64,000 bases of DNA from Sisyra terminalis. Taxonomy: Eukaryota > Arthropoda > Insecta > Neuroptera > Sisyridae. Of this stretch, positions 11,770-25,300 are shown in pieces. The position numbers were made by a program, and so were the translations under genes. Position 1 is the stretch's first letter; the number at the start of each line of letters is the position of its first letter. Where the stretch lies: the NCBI GenBank assembly GCA_958496175.1, contig OY292274.1, forward strand, positions 15,707,689 to 15,771,688, written 5' to 3'. Under the pieces are notes generated by a model. It was not told where the DNA came from and did no database searches. It worked only from the letters and a program-made list of their open reading frames with translations.

Positions 11770-12560
11770 GAAACTCTCTATAAATTAGTAAGATGATCTC
11801 TTGGTCATCGCCTTTTCAATTGACCTGGAGGGCTTTTGGGGGGCTATAAAGATGCTAACGTTTACACTTCTGGGTTTGTATGGTAGTGAAATTTTTCATG
11901 AAATTTTTGTCAAGTATACGAGACAAGTTCGGCCACATACGGAATATTTAGGTCTCTATAAATTATTTAATTTTGTACATAATAACGAGCGTTGAGGATT
12001 CTTCGAAGATATTTGGATTGAAAGGATTGAATTCGTTGTATTTTGGAAGGTTTAGCAAAGCCCACAGTTCTGCTCCGTACACCTCGATAGGTCGTAATAT
12101 TGTTTTGTATAAATTCAGTTAATTGTGCATACTAATTGTAGATTTGGGTTCTAGTCGTCCACGTTAAAGTCAGTAATATCTGATAAGTTCCTGCCTTTTC
12201 AGTTTGGTGAGTGGATTCCAAGTGAGATGACTATCCAAGTAAAACCTTAGATAGTAAACTTCTGATGATTTTTTTTAATTTCATTTTCGAGGTATAATGA
12301 TGGGCGTGTTTTTTTATTGAGAATAAATGAGGATAAATGTAACATTTTAATATTTTTCTTTAAAACTTTACTTTTAAACTTTGTTAACTTTTATTTTCTA
12401 TTTTTGACTCCAGACTATCAAAACTATAAGGTGCTGTTGCAATTATGTTTAGCTTGAAGAGGGTTGGAATCTGAAGAGAGGATTGCTGTATCATCAGCTT
12501 AGATTGTTAGTATAGTGTTGGGATGGGTACGAATATCTGCGGTATAAATATAGTAAAGTA
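11770..12560 (-). pseudogene. Jockey-like non-LTR retrotransposon, RT palm to C-terminus, decayed
   Basis: Reading the minus strand from about 12555: a GLVLYYIYTADI block, then ADDTAI (the RT catalytic YADD-type box) directly after a stop, then DSHLTWNPLTKLKRQEL, then KTILRPIEVYGAELW (thumb). After a one-base frame change come AKPSKIQRIQSFQSKYLR and ILNARYYVQN, and finally RDLNIPYVAELVSYT with PPKSPPGQLKRR near 11820. The order matches the C-terminal half of Jockey-clade ORF2. At least five stops and one frameshift show it is dead. The 5' part is missing. Confidence 0.85.
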
Positions 12561-15500
12561 CTAGCCCCATTCGACGTATGTAAATATAAAAAAAAAAAAA
12601 CTTTTTGATTGTATTAAATCTAAATTAAAACTAGAAAAAAGCACCCATTTACAAAGTACTCTACACTTAAAAAAAAAAAAGTAAAATTTTGAATTGATTG
12701 AAAATTATGATACTCCGTACTGTTAAAGTTTACACCATTTAATTTTGGTTAAGTAATACGTTTTTTAAAACTTTGCACAAATGCTAACAAAAAATTTAAT
12801 TGATAATATCATCAACAAATAATTCATATCTCTATAATTTATATAAATATTTAAAGCTTCAAGAATTGTAAGTATTTATTTACGTATCATATTGAACGTA
12901 AGCGGTTGAACAGGAATTTATGAAATTGCACCAGATAAATATTTAAATACAATATCTAATAAAAAAACTTTTTTAATAAATAAATATCACGTCTGTCTCT
13001 TAAATTAGCCCCAAGTCAAACAAGAACACGAATGGGGAATTTATGAGTAAACAATAAATCTGTCCTACTTTCTCAAATCAAGTTTCTCGTAATTTTTTTC
13101 GCGCAAATTAAACTCGTTATTTTGCTACAGTTGAAGAAAATTTCCATCGTAATGAATGTTTTTACTTTCACGAGAGGATATTGAAATCAGTTGTAGCGAA
13201 GACGTTTTTAAGATTTTTCTTAGATATGCATACCTTAATAAAATTTTATGTTAAGATCATTTAATTAAAATCTTACAAAATCACGAAAATATTTTCCTTC
13301 CTTGGTAAACAACGGTCGGTAGGTATATATAATCAAGCATGTGAATTATTTTCTATTTTGGTTACAACATGCAAAAGATATTATTATACAATATAAATTG
13401 TGCGTAAATATTTAAATTTTAAGTGGCAAGAACAAAAGATTTTGTTTGTTGGAAAAAAGAATTGTTGCGGTTATTGCATGAAACGGTTTGTTAATGGCAT
13501 AATAATGATTGAATTTAATTGTTTTATGTCATGTCATATACGCTGGAGAACAATTTCGTAACAAATGTGTATGGGTATGTTAAAATCCATAAATGTTATT
13601 GGAGTCTTCAATATCGTCAGTTTCATCTCAAAGTGATAACTTTCAAGACGTTTCTTGTAAGAAAATAAAATTTTATATTTTATGGTGTACAAGAAAATTA
13701 CTTATGTTGAAGAAAATCAAATCAAGTTAAGTCAAATCTCAGTCCATCGGCTTCTTATTAACCTACGCAAATCAAAGAGCCCACATTCTTGTGATACAAC
13801 ATATTAAAATGATTTTTAATGGCATTTTCACTCTATTTTCCACTGTGTAACGAATGTGGTATTTCGGTGATGACCATAACGTTTTCCTATTTCATCGATG
13901 AAAAGAGCATTTATTAGGAAATGAAAACGAAAAAATATATAGAGTTTGTGTAATATTTTACTTCTAATATTTTGGAAAAATCAACGTTTGCAAAGGAAAT
14001 TGTCCAATCAGTCGTTTTTAAAACTATTTAGACAAACATTGCAACGGTTCAAATTCATATGTTCGTATAAGGGAAATGAAACAACGAATTTACAGTGGTA
14101 AAATGACATTATTTTCACGACAAATTACTTTTTTCCTGCTTCTACATACTTATTCCAACGTTCTTACATTTTATTAAATTCTTCAATTTATCGCTGTAGT
14201 GATTTTCTGGAAAATCTGCAAAATATTTCTCTGCAGCAGTAAATACATTGAAAATCGTTTTCCACGGAAAAATTATACGAATTATTAAAACAAAGTTGCA
14301 TAGGTATATCTGAAAAATAGGACGGATATTGTTACACTTGGTACTTATTTTCCACTTATTTTCAATTCGATATTTTGAGCATTCCATGCGTAATGATTTA
14401 TTTCTTCGTTAAATTGAGTAATTTGCACTCATTTTTTGCATCATTTTCATCTAAGAGGACATTATTATAATGTGCATTTATTATTTTGCCATTTTAAAAG
14501 GTTACACAAGTTTCACGGCTTCAAAAATCGTTTTTTATTATATAATCAATTTTTGCAGCATCTCTAGAATATTGTCCTAAGCTTTCAAGTTGATCCGTAT
14601 AATAGTTTCGAAGATACAGCCTTTGAATGTCAGCACACCGCAGGTATATCGGTGCAACTGTTCGTCTATTGTCGAGTTTTTCTCGAATCTGTATTTTCAA
14701 AGTCGGTTGTTAAAATTTTGCAAGAACTACTCAACCGATTTTGATCATTTTTTTAAAGGTCTTTGAGGTACAACTAACAAGGATTTGAACGAAAGATTTT
14801 TTTTTCAATTACAACTATTTAAAGAAGAAATACTGAGTAAATTTCACCGAAATTTGCATTTCTTTGTAAAAATGTTTACCAAAAATCCATTTTTCATATT
14901 TTTTGCCCTTTGCTCAAGTTTCTAGTTTATGGTCTTAAATAAAACACGCATTCTTTTTTTCACTTCGGATGATCCTGTTATGAGCTCTGCTGTTAAGACG
15001 AGGGCACTATTTTTTCGCAGGGTCACCGGAAATGACATCGCAATGGTGGAGTTTTAAAAATTTTTCTACGAAAAATTCAAAAATTCTTTGCCAAATATGT
15101 ATGTTTAAGGTAATAAAAAGTTGCAATAAAATATTTTATTTTTTATATAGAAAAAAAATTATTGAAAATGGGCTGTTTTTTTCCGGGACTAAGCCCATGT
15201 AACCCCTTAAAAATAGATCTAGTTCTTTTATCATTCAAAAGACCAACGATATTTTCTTGCTAGTAAAGCCACGTTCATACTACTTCTGGCCCTTTTGTTT
15301 TGATTCAGAATTTTGCTAAGAGTTCCAAATCTTCGGCGTGACAATATTCGTGGCTTTTTTTGCAAATTCAATAATAATTGTAAAGGATATAATCATCCTC
15401 AAGCCATTGATGACCAGTTTTAAACAAACCACTCGCTGTTTATAGATCTTTATTTTTGGTTACGTTCTTATGGAAGTAGTGCTATTAATATGTTGTCAAA

Positions 15501-17487
15501 ATTTTAATTTTTCTCTGGAAGAATCGATGTTATTTGTTATTCTGAAGAATATTGACACATTTACCTTTATAAAACTAAAATAGTACAGGCATTTGGGGGC
15601 TAAAAATTCAATATTTGGATAAATTTTTTTTCTATATAACAAACAAATTAAAATATCATACAAAAAATACGGTAATGTAGGTAATATTTATTACTAGTCC
15701 ATTTTGTTATCATTACTTATCGCTTGTATACAGATTTAGAGAATCCGAATATTGATAGCGAATTGTAAAATAAGCCTAAAAAATTCCTTTAATCTCTACC
15801 TCAATGCTTACGACTTACTAACTCATATATTTCTCATTCTATATATTTTTATTTTGGGTAAGGAATTCTTAAAAGTTTAACCTGGAGTGAAATCAAAGAA
15901 TTGCTTGGGAAACTAGCTTTTAGTATATGTCTTCTCTTTAGACTTTTCGAATGAGGAAATATTGACGTCGTCACGTCTGATATATAAATAATACGTGTAA
16001 AAGATCATTACCTAGTCGTCCTCCTACACTTAACAAGCCTTTTAAAATAATAACAAAACGAATCCACACAAGCCAATCTCTACAGCTGAGATTATGTGGC
16101 ATTTGAAATGTCTTTTAAAATGGGTGCGTACATATGCTCATTACATTCGAAATAATAAAATTCCGCCTTAAATTTTCCGTTTTTAATACGAACATTTTTT
16201 TTTAAACAATTTATGTTTTTGTTACCGCCAATATTTACATATATTTATTCAACGATCAGTCCTCCTCGTTCATTCATCGTTCATTGAGAATTAATAACCT
16301 TATGATAAGCACTTGCACGCTATAATCACGCAACAGGAATAATAAGAAAAGTGACGACAACTTAGGAAATTATACATATTTCCTCTGTCAAATAAAAACC
16401 TAAAGTTTATTGAACTTTCCCACTCGTTATTTGAAAAGGATAATGATGACAATAATTAGTTTTACTCAGGCTACTCGGTGGATGAGATCTGCATCTCATG
16501 TTACAATAGAGCTACAATGTTGCAATTGCACAAATAACGCAATATAATGGAAGCACACATATAAAGAATATAGCTATACGGTTAATTAACAAACCCAAAG
16601 CTAATTATACATTCATTAGAAAATTATACAGTTTTCGTAATACAAAAGACAAACCATAAAATAATAGATAGCGAAATTGAGTGCGCTTCTGGATCTGTGC
16701 GTGTATATAGGAATTATGCAAAATACATCAGTGCAGTTTTGATCATCATAATTACCTGTATTTTTTATTTTATTTGAGAAGAAAAAAAAATGTCGCGGTT
16801 TCTTGTAATGGAAAATGTCTTTGACATACTTGTGTACAGTGCAATTATTTCTCAAAACAAGTTTTCTATGGATACTATTAAAAAAATATAATTGAAAAGT
16901 TCAATAAACAAAATTACATTCGTAATTCTATATTACAATTTTATCAGCTATAGTTTAAACATTGAAAAGATTAATTTTTTATTTCCGCACATTTGAATTT
17001 AGTAAAACTAAAGTTACTTGTTGACATCGTGCAATTATGAATCTATTTTTCAATAGCTTAATTGTGAGCTTTATGAACAATATAAAACTTTTCAATTTTA
17101 ACAGACTTGAATAGTGAAAATCACTCAAAATATTACGGTTACAGTAAAATTAATCATCATTTCCCAATTACATTTTCAGTTAGGTAACTAGTATTATTTC
17201 GAGGACTTTTATCTTTCGAGTATTACATTATAAAGTATCTCTTTAGTAAATTTGGTTGGGTGAACCTACGTTTTATAAATTATATATAATGACGATAAAT
17301 GAGTGCTTGGCATATATTCTTATTATTTTTGTTAGTGGTATTTTCTCGGAAAAATGTCATATAAAGATGACTCAATTGTCAAATCCTTATTGTCTTACAA
17401 AATGTATTTATAAATAATTTTAATACTTATATGTGGATATGGTGACTTCTAAGAAGAGGATCTGGTCTTTCAATAAAAAACAAATAA

Positions 17488-17717
17488 AAGCTATACAAAA
17501 CAATAATAAAGCCAATATGGACTGGAATTTTGGGGATATCAACATCGTTCAAACATTGCATGATGACCTAAATGTGCCTTTTATAAAAGACGTAATCAAA
17601 AAGTGAAGCGTAAAACATAGGGAACGATGCGCTGACCACGAAAAAGTACTAGTTGAGGAACTATTTAAATAACCATTGATACAAAAAAGATTAAAAAGAA
17701 CATGGCCTGAGGATCTA
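17488..17717 (+). pseudogene. Second Jockey-like fragment, internally deleted C-terminus
   Basis: Plus-strand frames give KLYKTIIKPIWTGILGISTS, the Jockey thumb motif. About 40 residues are then lost, and LHDDLNVPFIKDVIKK leads, through two stops, to LIQKRLKRTWPEDL, the usual end of Jockey ORF2. It lies in the opposite direction to the host gene. It is a different copy from the one at 11.8-12.6 kb. Confidence 0.8.
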
Positions 17718-20700
17718 CAGAAATGATCCCCAAAAATGGATGGGTAAGGAATACTATGAAATAAGTCAGGATTGTAGCCGGTACTGACCAACACTGTAAA
17801 ATAATTTATTATTTTTTCATTGTTAGTTGATTTTTGTCTGTTTTTTCATGTTCATGTTCTTTTTCTTTGGTACCACTATAATATGTTTTTGTGTAATTTA
17901 GTATTGTTATTATTATATTAAGAAGATAAACTTAACTCATTGCTTTGTATACTAAGTAGATTGTAAAATGACGAAAAAATATTAAAAAAGCATATATCTA
18001 TAAACAAGAAATAATTCATTCATGTGGTCGCTAGATTTTATATTTTACCTATTCCGTTTAATAACTTGCTTCACGAAAAAAAATACATTTGGTTTAAGTT
18101 TATCATTTAATAAAACAAAATATTAAAATTAGAGATTTTTCTATCAAAAACTCACAAAATTATAATAATACACCATACAGTGCTTTTACCATACTTAAAT
18201 AATTATGCTGGAATGTTTTCAAGTGTCAAAAAAATTACCACACATCATTTTTAGCAATAAATACTCATATTATTTCAATTTTCCACTAAACCTGTTGAAA
18301 AAATAAAGATCATCCATTTTAAAGTAAGTTGGTATCTTTTCCACTGAAGGCTTTAATTTTAGTAAGCAATTGAAAATTGCTTTCAAAAGGTAGAAAATAG
18401 GTCACTGTATAATAATAAGTGCAATTATGTTTTCAATAAATTTGATTTTAAATTAAAAAGTGGGACAAAACTGTTCTAGTTTCTCATTCTCTGGAATAAT
18501 CATTATTTTTCAATAAATTTTACAACCATTTTGTGTTCACTATAAAAATAATTGTTGAATCTCATTACAATAGTTGAATTGATTTCAATATTGAATTTAC
18601 CAATTACATTATAATGTTCTCTAATTTCTTTTGTATCTTTATTGATGAAAATTGAATACAAATTGGAAATACTTATTTTTTATTTTAATATATTGTGCAC
18701 GTATGATAGGGTATTTAACATTAAAAATTAATTTACATCAAGGATTTTTTTTCAAAGGTAATACTATTCAATTTGCATTAATATGTATAGAATATTAGAG
18801 GTGCTCATTATATACTGTAATAAAAGTTCACACTTATACAACCAAAAACTGTATTTTCATATAGTAGTTTTCGTAAAGAAATTAAAAGAATTAGTAACAT
18901 AATGTACGTAAGGGTAAGTGGGATACAATGGTTTAATTTTTTATGTATCAATACGCCCCACTTCCCCTCACATATGAGCATTTATAATTTTTTTTAAGCT
19001 CAAAGATTTATCCTGAAAGAATCAGAACTCAATAAACTCGTATTAACAAAAAAAGTTCGACATGTCACAGATGTCACAAAGAAATAAACCGCTAAAAAGT
19101 AGTCGGAATGGATTCTTATTGGCCACTTTTTGATCCTGACAATCGTTAGAATATAGTTCTATGCATTAGTAGAGTTGGGTGTAAATCAAACAATTTAACG
19201 CAAATTTTTAATTCTAAAATGTGATCAATAAAGCTTCATAGTTATTATGTTTGAAGTGATTATAAATAAACCTTGTTAAAATTACTTTAAAACAGAAATG
19301 AGAACTTCTTGTCGACTATTCTTTTCCTTTTTACCTATTTAAAGCACTTATTCTCTATTCTATACATCCTTCATAAAAAGTCTGGTATTAAGTATCTATT
19401 TAATTATAAGGGTTATGAGTGTTTTTGAAAATTATATCTTAAAACTTTGATACTAGCGTTAAGATTTTTATTTAAAAATAAGACTTTAATAACTTTTATC
19501 AGTTTTGAAACTACGATAACGATAATTAAATTAATGTATTGGCAGGTCTTTTTTTCATGGTTACAATATTAAAAAGGAAATTTATTTAATATATTATTAA
19601 ACAAAGAGAAATGAAACAATTAAACTATTACATTCTAAACGACTACATTCTTATTTTTTCTAGTTTTAGTTTTATTCTCAAAAAAAGAAAGAAAATCGGA
19701 ACTCAAAAATGTATATTTTTTATAAATAGGATTCTTTTCTAAGCATTCACTTTACTCTAGTTTTAGTACAATAGGTTAAGACTAAGATACTATTCTAAAC
19801 TTATATCTTTAATGACAAAAAATAGCACCAATACAAATATAGTGCATGTGGATTATGTCGTTAACATGTACTTGCCGATTCGGGTCAGCAGCATTAAGAC
19901 GTAAAATTTAATCGTTGTTTAGTGCTTGAAATATTTTTCTTGAAAGGATTACAGTAAACCAAAGTAAATGTATTTTTGCCTTTTCTTGCATTTTATGCAC
20001 GTTTAGTACATTTTTTGATTGATATACTTAACATATAGGATAAAAACAGAATCATATTTTTTTAAAATATTAACAACAAAATGGAAATGGAATTAAAGAA
20101 ATAAAAATATAGTTATTCAGTTATTGTAAAAATGAATTTAAAAGTTACTGCAGTAAAACTAAAAAACTTACTTTTTATGTCAAGGATTTCAAAAAAATAG
20201 TTTTGAGTTTATAGTTATGCTTGTAGTAAAGATTTCCTTAATTAAATATATTTTTAATACTTCTACTATATAATATCTGGACTGCTCATACACACGGGTA
20301 ATCATTGAAATCTTGGCGACCACAAATGATGACCTCATATATTGTGATCAACAATCAACTCTTTTGATATTCATTGCTGTTTCTACAGTATGTTAGATGA
20401 TGGTAACCACACTTGCATGTATGTGTGTCTCAAAAATGACAACTTTTGAACCATTTATTGCATAATCCTTTGTATTATCAAAACGAATAATAAAACTCTG
20501 CTATTATATGTTACTTTTGCAGTATCAACAATTGAAGAACATTTTTATCGACTTTCTAGGTAAAAACATATTTATAAATCTACTGCCAAATACACTGATA
20601 TATATTTCATAAACGAAAAGAAAACCAAAACCAGTAAATTTCCGCCAAGAAATTGAAACACTGACAATCGCGATTAGTATAAATAAAGAACAAACCAATT

Positions 20701-22160
20701 ATAGAGTTTAAATATATTTATGAGCTTTCAGCATAAGCCAGCATAAGCTTTGTTTTATTTATTCATATACTTTGGTCGCTATTGTTTTTTGACACATGAA
20801 GCAAATATGGAAACAAAATAGGGCATATATTTCTTAATAAAATATGAAAATCGTATATAATATGATCTAATTAATTAAAATGACAAAATTTTTAATACAA
20901 TGATGGCTGGTTTCCATATTTCATTGTTCAGCTACTCCGTAGATAAGAAATTCAATACTTTGGCAAGAATTTAAGAAATTTGGTGGTTATACAACAAAAA
21001 ATGTAATTCATTCTAATAATCTAGGAAAGAAGGTTTTTAAACAATCATAATTCAAGTGTAGATATTTAGATATAGTAAACTACAAGCTTATGTTCATAAT
21101 TATGTAGTTTACGTGTTTTTATCGCTTGTAACATTAATTAATAGCTAATTTATTATTATATTGTTGTCATAACTTTCAATCTAGATCTTGAATTTCAAAA
21201 TATCTTTCATTTGGTATGGATTTTTCCTCCATTTAGTTCATTTTTAGTTTCTCTTAATTAGTTAATGAATGATATAAAACGATTTTTTTTTTGATTTATG
21301 TTGAAAACTACAAAGAAGAAATATTTTTCGATTTTTATGTACCTAAAATTGTAGTATTGTTTCACTCAATCTAGATGTGAAAATCTTGTAATCTACCTGT
21401 AAGAAATGAAACGATAACACGTGGGACCCTAATATCCATAAATCAAAAAATAAAAACATCAGTTTTATGATGACTATTGTCTATAATAAATACAAGAGCA
21501 TTTCCTCAACCAAATTTAATTTGAAAGTAGGCTATATGATACCATCTTTTCATCTTTTATGGAAAAAAAATTTCTCCATAATTTTTTCCGATTTATTAGA
21601 TAATTGGTGATGTTTCTTCCATCGCTGAATTTTTGTAAGTGCTATCTGAGCACAGCTACTAGACTTTTAGTTGAGCAAATATTTGATTATTTTTTGGTTT
21701 AAGAAAAAAAAGAGACGTATTAAAGTGGACCAATATTAAGTAGTTTGAAAAAAAGAAATAACATGGAAAGAGCATTAGAAACTTGAACGGTAATGAATCA
21801 CTCATATCTCTTGAAACAAATCTTGAAAGCAAACTCCAATAGTTTGCAAAGGGGAGATTGGAAACCAGAACGAAAAATAGAGATAAATTGAAAAAAGATT
21901 TTTCAAGTGCGTACACCGGAAAAAAGTTAAACCGTAGTTCCGGTTTTCTTTGGATTACTGATTGGTTTTATTGTCTAGAAAACGATTTTATTATGTCTTC
22001 TTTTTTTTCTAAGATTATAAGCAAAAATAAGAAGAGAATTTTATTTTTTATAATGGCTGCGATGTTAATTAGATAATTTAAAATGAATTAAGGTTGAGGA
22101 ATGTTGAAAATGTTTTCCTTTATTTCAAAGAAAAATAATATGAAATTTTCTTGATTGTAC

Positions 22161-22251
22161 CTGGTGTTAAGAGGGAATTGGCCGTATGTTGAGAACGACG
22201 AAGACGTTCGCCTTGTTTCACTTGACGAACTGTACGACATGTTTGGGCCAT
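22161..22251 (-). CDS. SAM-domain gene, alternative first coding exon (proximal)
   Basis: ATG at 22251-22249; 30 codons plus one base, donor CAG|GTACAA after 22161. It encodes MAQTCRTVRQVKQGERLRRS and a further ten residues, a short basic N-terminus. The single G left over joins CT of the exon at 9471 to give Ala in frame. The ATG lies in GTGATGG with a purine at -3. A short upstream frame, MVLVLSE, sits in the probable 5' UTR near 22340. An Inr-like TCAGT about 105 bp upstream fits a local promoter. Confidence 0.65.
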
Positions 22252-22355
22252 CACATTGTGACATTTTAATCTCAATTCAGTAAAAAAGGGTTTCTTTTGA
22301 ATGAAACCTTTGGTGAAAATCATTCACTTAACACCAACACCATTTTGACACATAC

Positions 22356-22360
22356 ACTGA
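22356..22360 (-). promoter_or_regulatory. Candidate initiator (TCAGT) for the proximal first exon
   Basis: TCAGT on the minus strand matches the arthropod initiator TCAGTY apart from the last base. It lies about 105 bases upstream of the ATG at 22251. No TATA box is apparent about 30 bases upstream. The region from 22.36 to 22.85 kb is GC-richer than its surroundings. The motif is short, so this is only a candidate. Confidence 0.25.
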
Positions 22361-25300
22361 GAATAACTCACTTTGCACGCGAAACAGTAGCGAAAATTTC
22401 TCCCTTTCCTTCCGATTCAACTTTCACGTCAAGAATTTAACTGCGTCAAAATTATTATGTCGACAATATTTGCATTGCATAAGAAAAATACTTCAATGAA
22501 CTAACAATGATAATACATAGAAAAATAAACAATTTAATATGCCCCTCCTGGTTGATTCGCACGTTTTAACTTTCTCTCAAAATTCAAACATTGAGCAACC
22601 ATTCTAATCCACTCGAAACACTTTTACACGTCTAAATTGGGCAGTGTTGGGCCTCCAAACTGAGATTTTTCCGTATAGTGCTCACTAAGACGGTTTTCAT
22701 GAAAATGAAGCAAATGACGGAGTCAATGTATAATTACCGAGCATGGTATACGATTGGATGAAATGGTCGCGGTACGGCACATTCACATTTATCGCGAGAC
22801 CATAAAGACGAAAATCTCCTTCTAACACTCATAAACGAAATAGTAAAGAAGGGGGACTTAAAACAAACTAATAATCAACACACACAATTTCATGCTACAA
22901 TAACATATTTTCTTTTTCAACAAACAAAGAACACAAATTCTTTCGAAGGTATTTTTAATAACATTTTGATGATATGTCCTCTGCATGGACGAGACTGGTC
23001 AAGACGGTATTCTCCATATTTATGTATTTGTGTATATGTTGATTCACTCTTCACGCGGTAATCTTGCCAAGACCATCCCTCACTCTTACAAACCTCCTAC
23101 ACTTCTCACTCAAAAGAGCATTGTTTTGAATTATTTATTAGTGTTGGCATTTTTATTCATATGCACATAAACATCTTTAAACCAACCAATAAGTTATTCC
23201 AGAAAGGTGATTTTAAAATTGAAAAATGAAGACAAGGTGTTGCAAAAGACACTTTATGATTAGAAATTAAAATGCTTACTAATAATTCAAATTTAAAAAT
23301 AATTAAAAACGTTTTACAAATGTTCTAAACTAATATCACCACATAATGAATACAATATGCCTAAAATGAGCTCCTATTGGCCCAGGATTACAATGACGTC
23401 ATAGTACAGAAACTTTAAAATCCCGTGGACGTTTTCTTATGACAAATGTATTTAAACACAAATAATGATAATGTTTAAATCGTTCTAACTAAATCTTATT
23501 GATTTGAACTATTTTCAATATTTGAAATTTAGTAAGATCAGGTATGTTTCGTTATACTTCGTTAATGTTTTAAAGAAAAAGTGAGCTAACTAATCTTTTA
23601 GAAATCACTTTACAATTAATCATTAAACAGAGAAGTAGTGAAACCATTTACTTCAAATCATTAAATTGAAGATTAAAGACTGTTTGTTTTTTTTTCTGAG
23701 TATAGTCTTTATATACTTTCATAATATTCCCAAATTTCAGTCAAATTGGTTTACTCAATGTGGAGAAGAAATATTTTCTAATTTATCAGTTTTTAAATTA
23801 ATTTGCAAATAAAAAGGCATAGAAAGCTAAAACTTGGAGTATTAGGTATACCGGAAAAGAATGTCGTTTTTAAACGACTCAATTTCCATTTATCTGCTTA
23901 TAAGTTATTTCAAAGTGATACTAAAGACATTTTATGATTAGAGTAATTTATCAACTTAGTAAAAATTACAAAATATTTTGTATTCCGAAATCCATATTGA
24001 AATGGTGGGACCAAAAACACGAAAGAATATAAATTCAGTATTATATGCTCATCGAGTTTCACTGGATACCAACGCAAAGTTGTTACAAAAAATATTTTCA
24101 ATCTAAGTGCAATTAATACCAAATAAGTTTTTTTAAGTTCAAATTCTATAACTTTTATTTCTCCAACTGGTACCAAAGAAATGACAAAAAAATTAACCAA
24201 TAAAAAGTTAAGGGGGGAAATGGTGCCAAATGTATGCCAGAGAGTCGAAGAGCTATGAAATAATCCGAATCAATCCTAATCGAACAGCCAAATACCCAAA
24301 AATGTCCAAAAACTGTTAACAGATAAAATTCTATGTTACGACACGGTAGTGCAAGATCTTTCTACAGAAGAAAAGCCCTGGAAAATATTAATAAATTAAG
24401 AGGGGAGTGATATTACCGTACCTACTATAATCGATCAAAGTAATTTCACCGAATTTCTATTGAATTACTATTGATACTACCGAAGTTCAAAATACAATTT
24501 TTTGATATTGTCCTTAGTAATCAATTGATTTTTACTAATATAGCATTAAAAATTTGCACCCTAGATGTCAAAACGTTGATAATATTGAGGCTGATTATAT
24601 CATTGATTTAAAATCAATAGTTGTAACAAAATTTCGTGTTTTAATTGTGTATAGAAAACGACATTCTTTTTTGGTACACCTATTATAAATGTATCATTTT
24701 AGTATCAAAATACTCTTCAAAAATAGTCCAAATACTTTCTGGAGTCGATTTTTCATTGTTATCGTCTTTTGTTTCTTCTACATTTTTCGCTTTAGTCAAC
24801 ATTTTTGAACTATCAAGAAATTATTAACTTCACTTTTCTCCAAATTTCAGACAATGGTAGTTTGATTGATTGCGAAAATATTTTTTATAAAACGATACCC
24901 AATGGCACATAAGAAAAGAAAATAATTTTCCTTATTTTCCAGAATGGTCAATACATTTTTTTTTAATTTTTCGATAATTAATCAATGGATCTTGCATCAA
25001 ATTGCAATTATAGTTTGATCGTTTGAAAAAAGTAGTTTTTCTTACTTGTATTTAAAGACTCAGTATTCAAATGATTAATGAAAAGCTTAGGTTTTACATA
25101 CACTAAACACAATTAATCTCTATTCGATAGAAAAATTTATTGAGAGGAAATTTTAGGACAGAAACATGTTTTCCGTGGTGGAAAATGTAAAAAATTGTAT
25201 CAACTTTTATTATTTTTATGATAACCGTGCAATTATTTGTTTATAACTCAGTTTCAATACATGGACTGTTATGTCACAAAAGACCCTAAGGCGTACTTAG

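Larger units (their letters stand above)
9472..22160 (-). other. Intron of the SAM-domain gene (12.7 kb)
   Basis: It contains decayed non-LTR retrotransposon pieces at 10510-10732, 11770-12560 and 17488-17717. Elsewhere (9.5-10.5, 12.6-17.4 and 17.8-22.1 kb) the DNA is AT-rich with no exon-like frame flanked by proper splice sites that I could see. A stretch at 14.5-15.2 kb, with several GC-richer patches such as TTTCCGGGACTAAGCCCATG, looks like an unclassified dispersed repeat. Confidence 0.55.
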
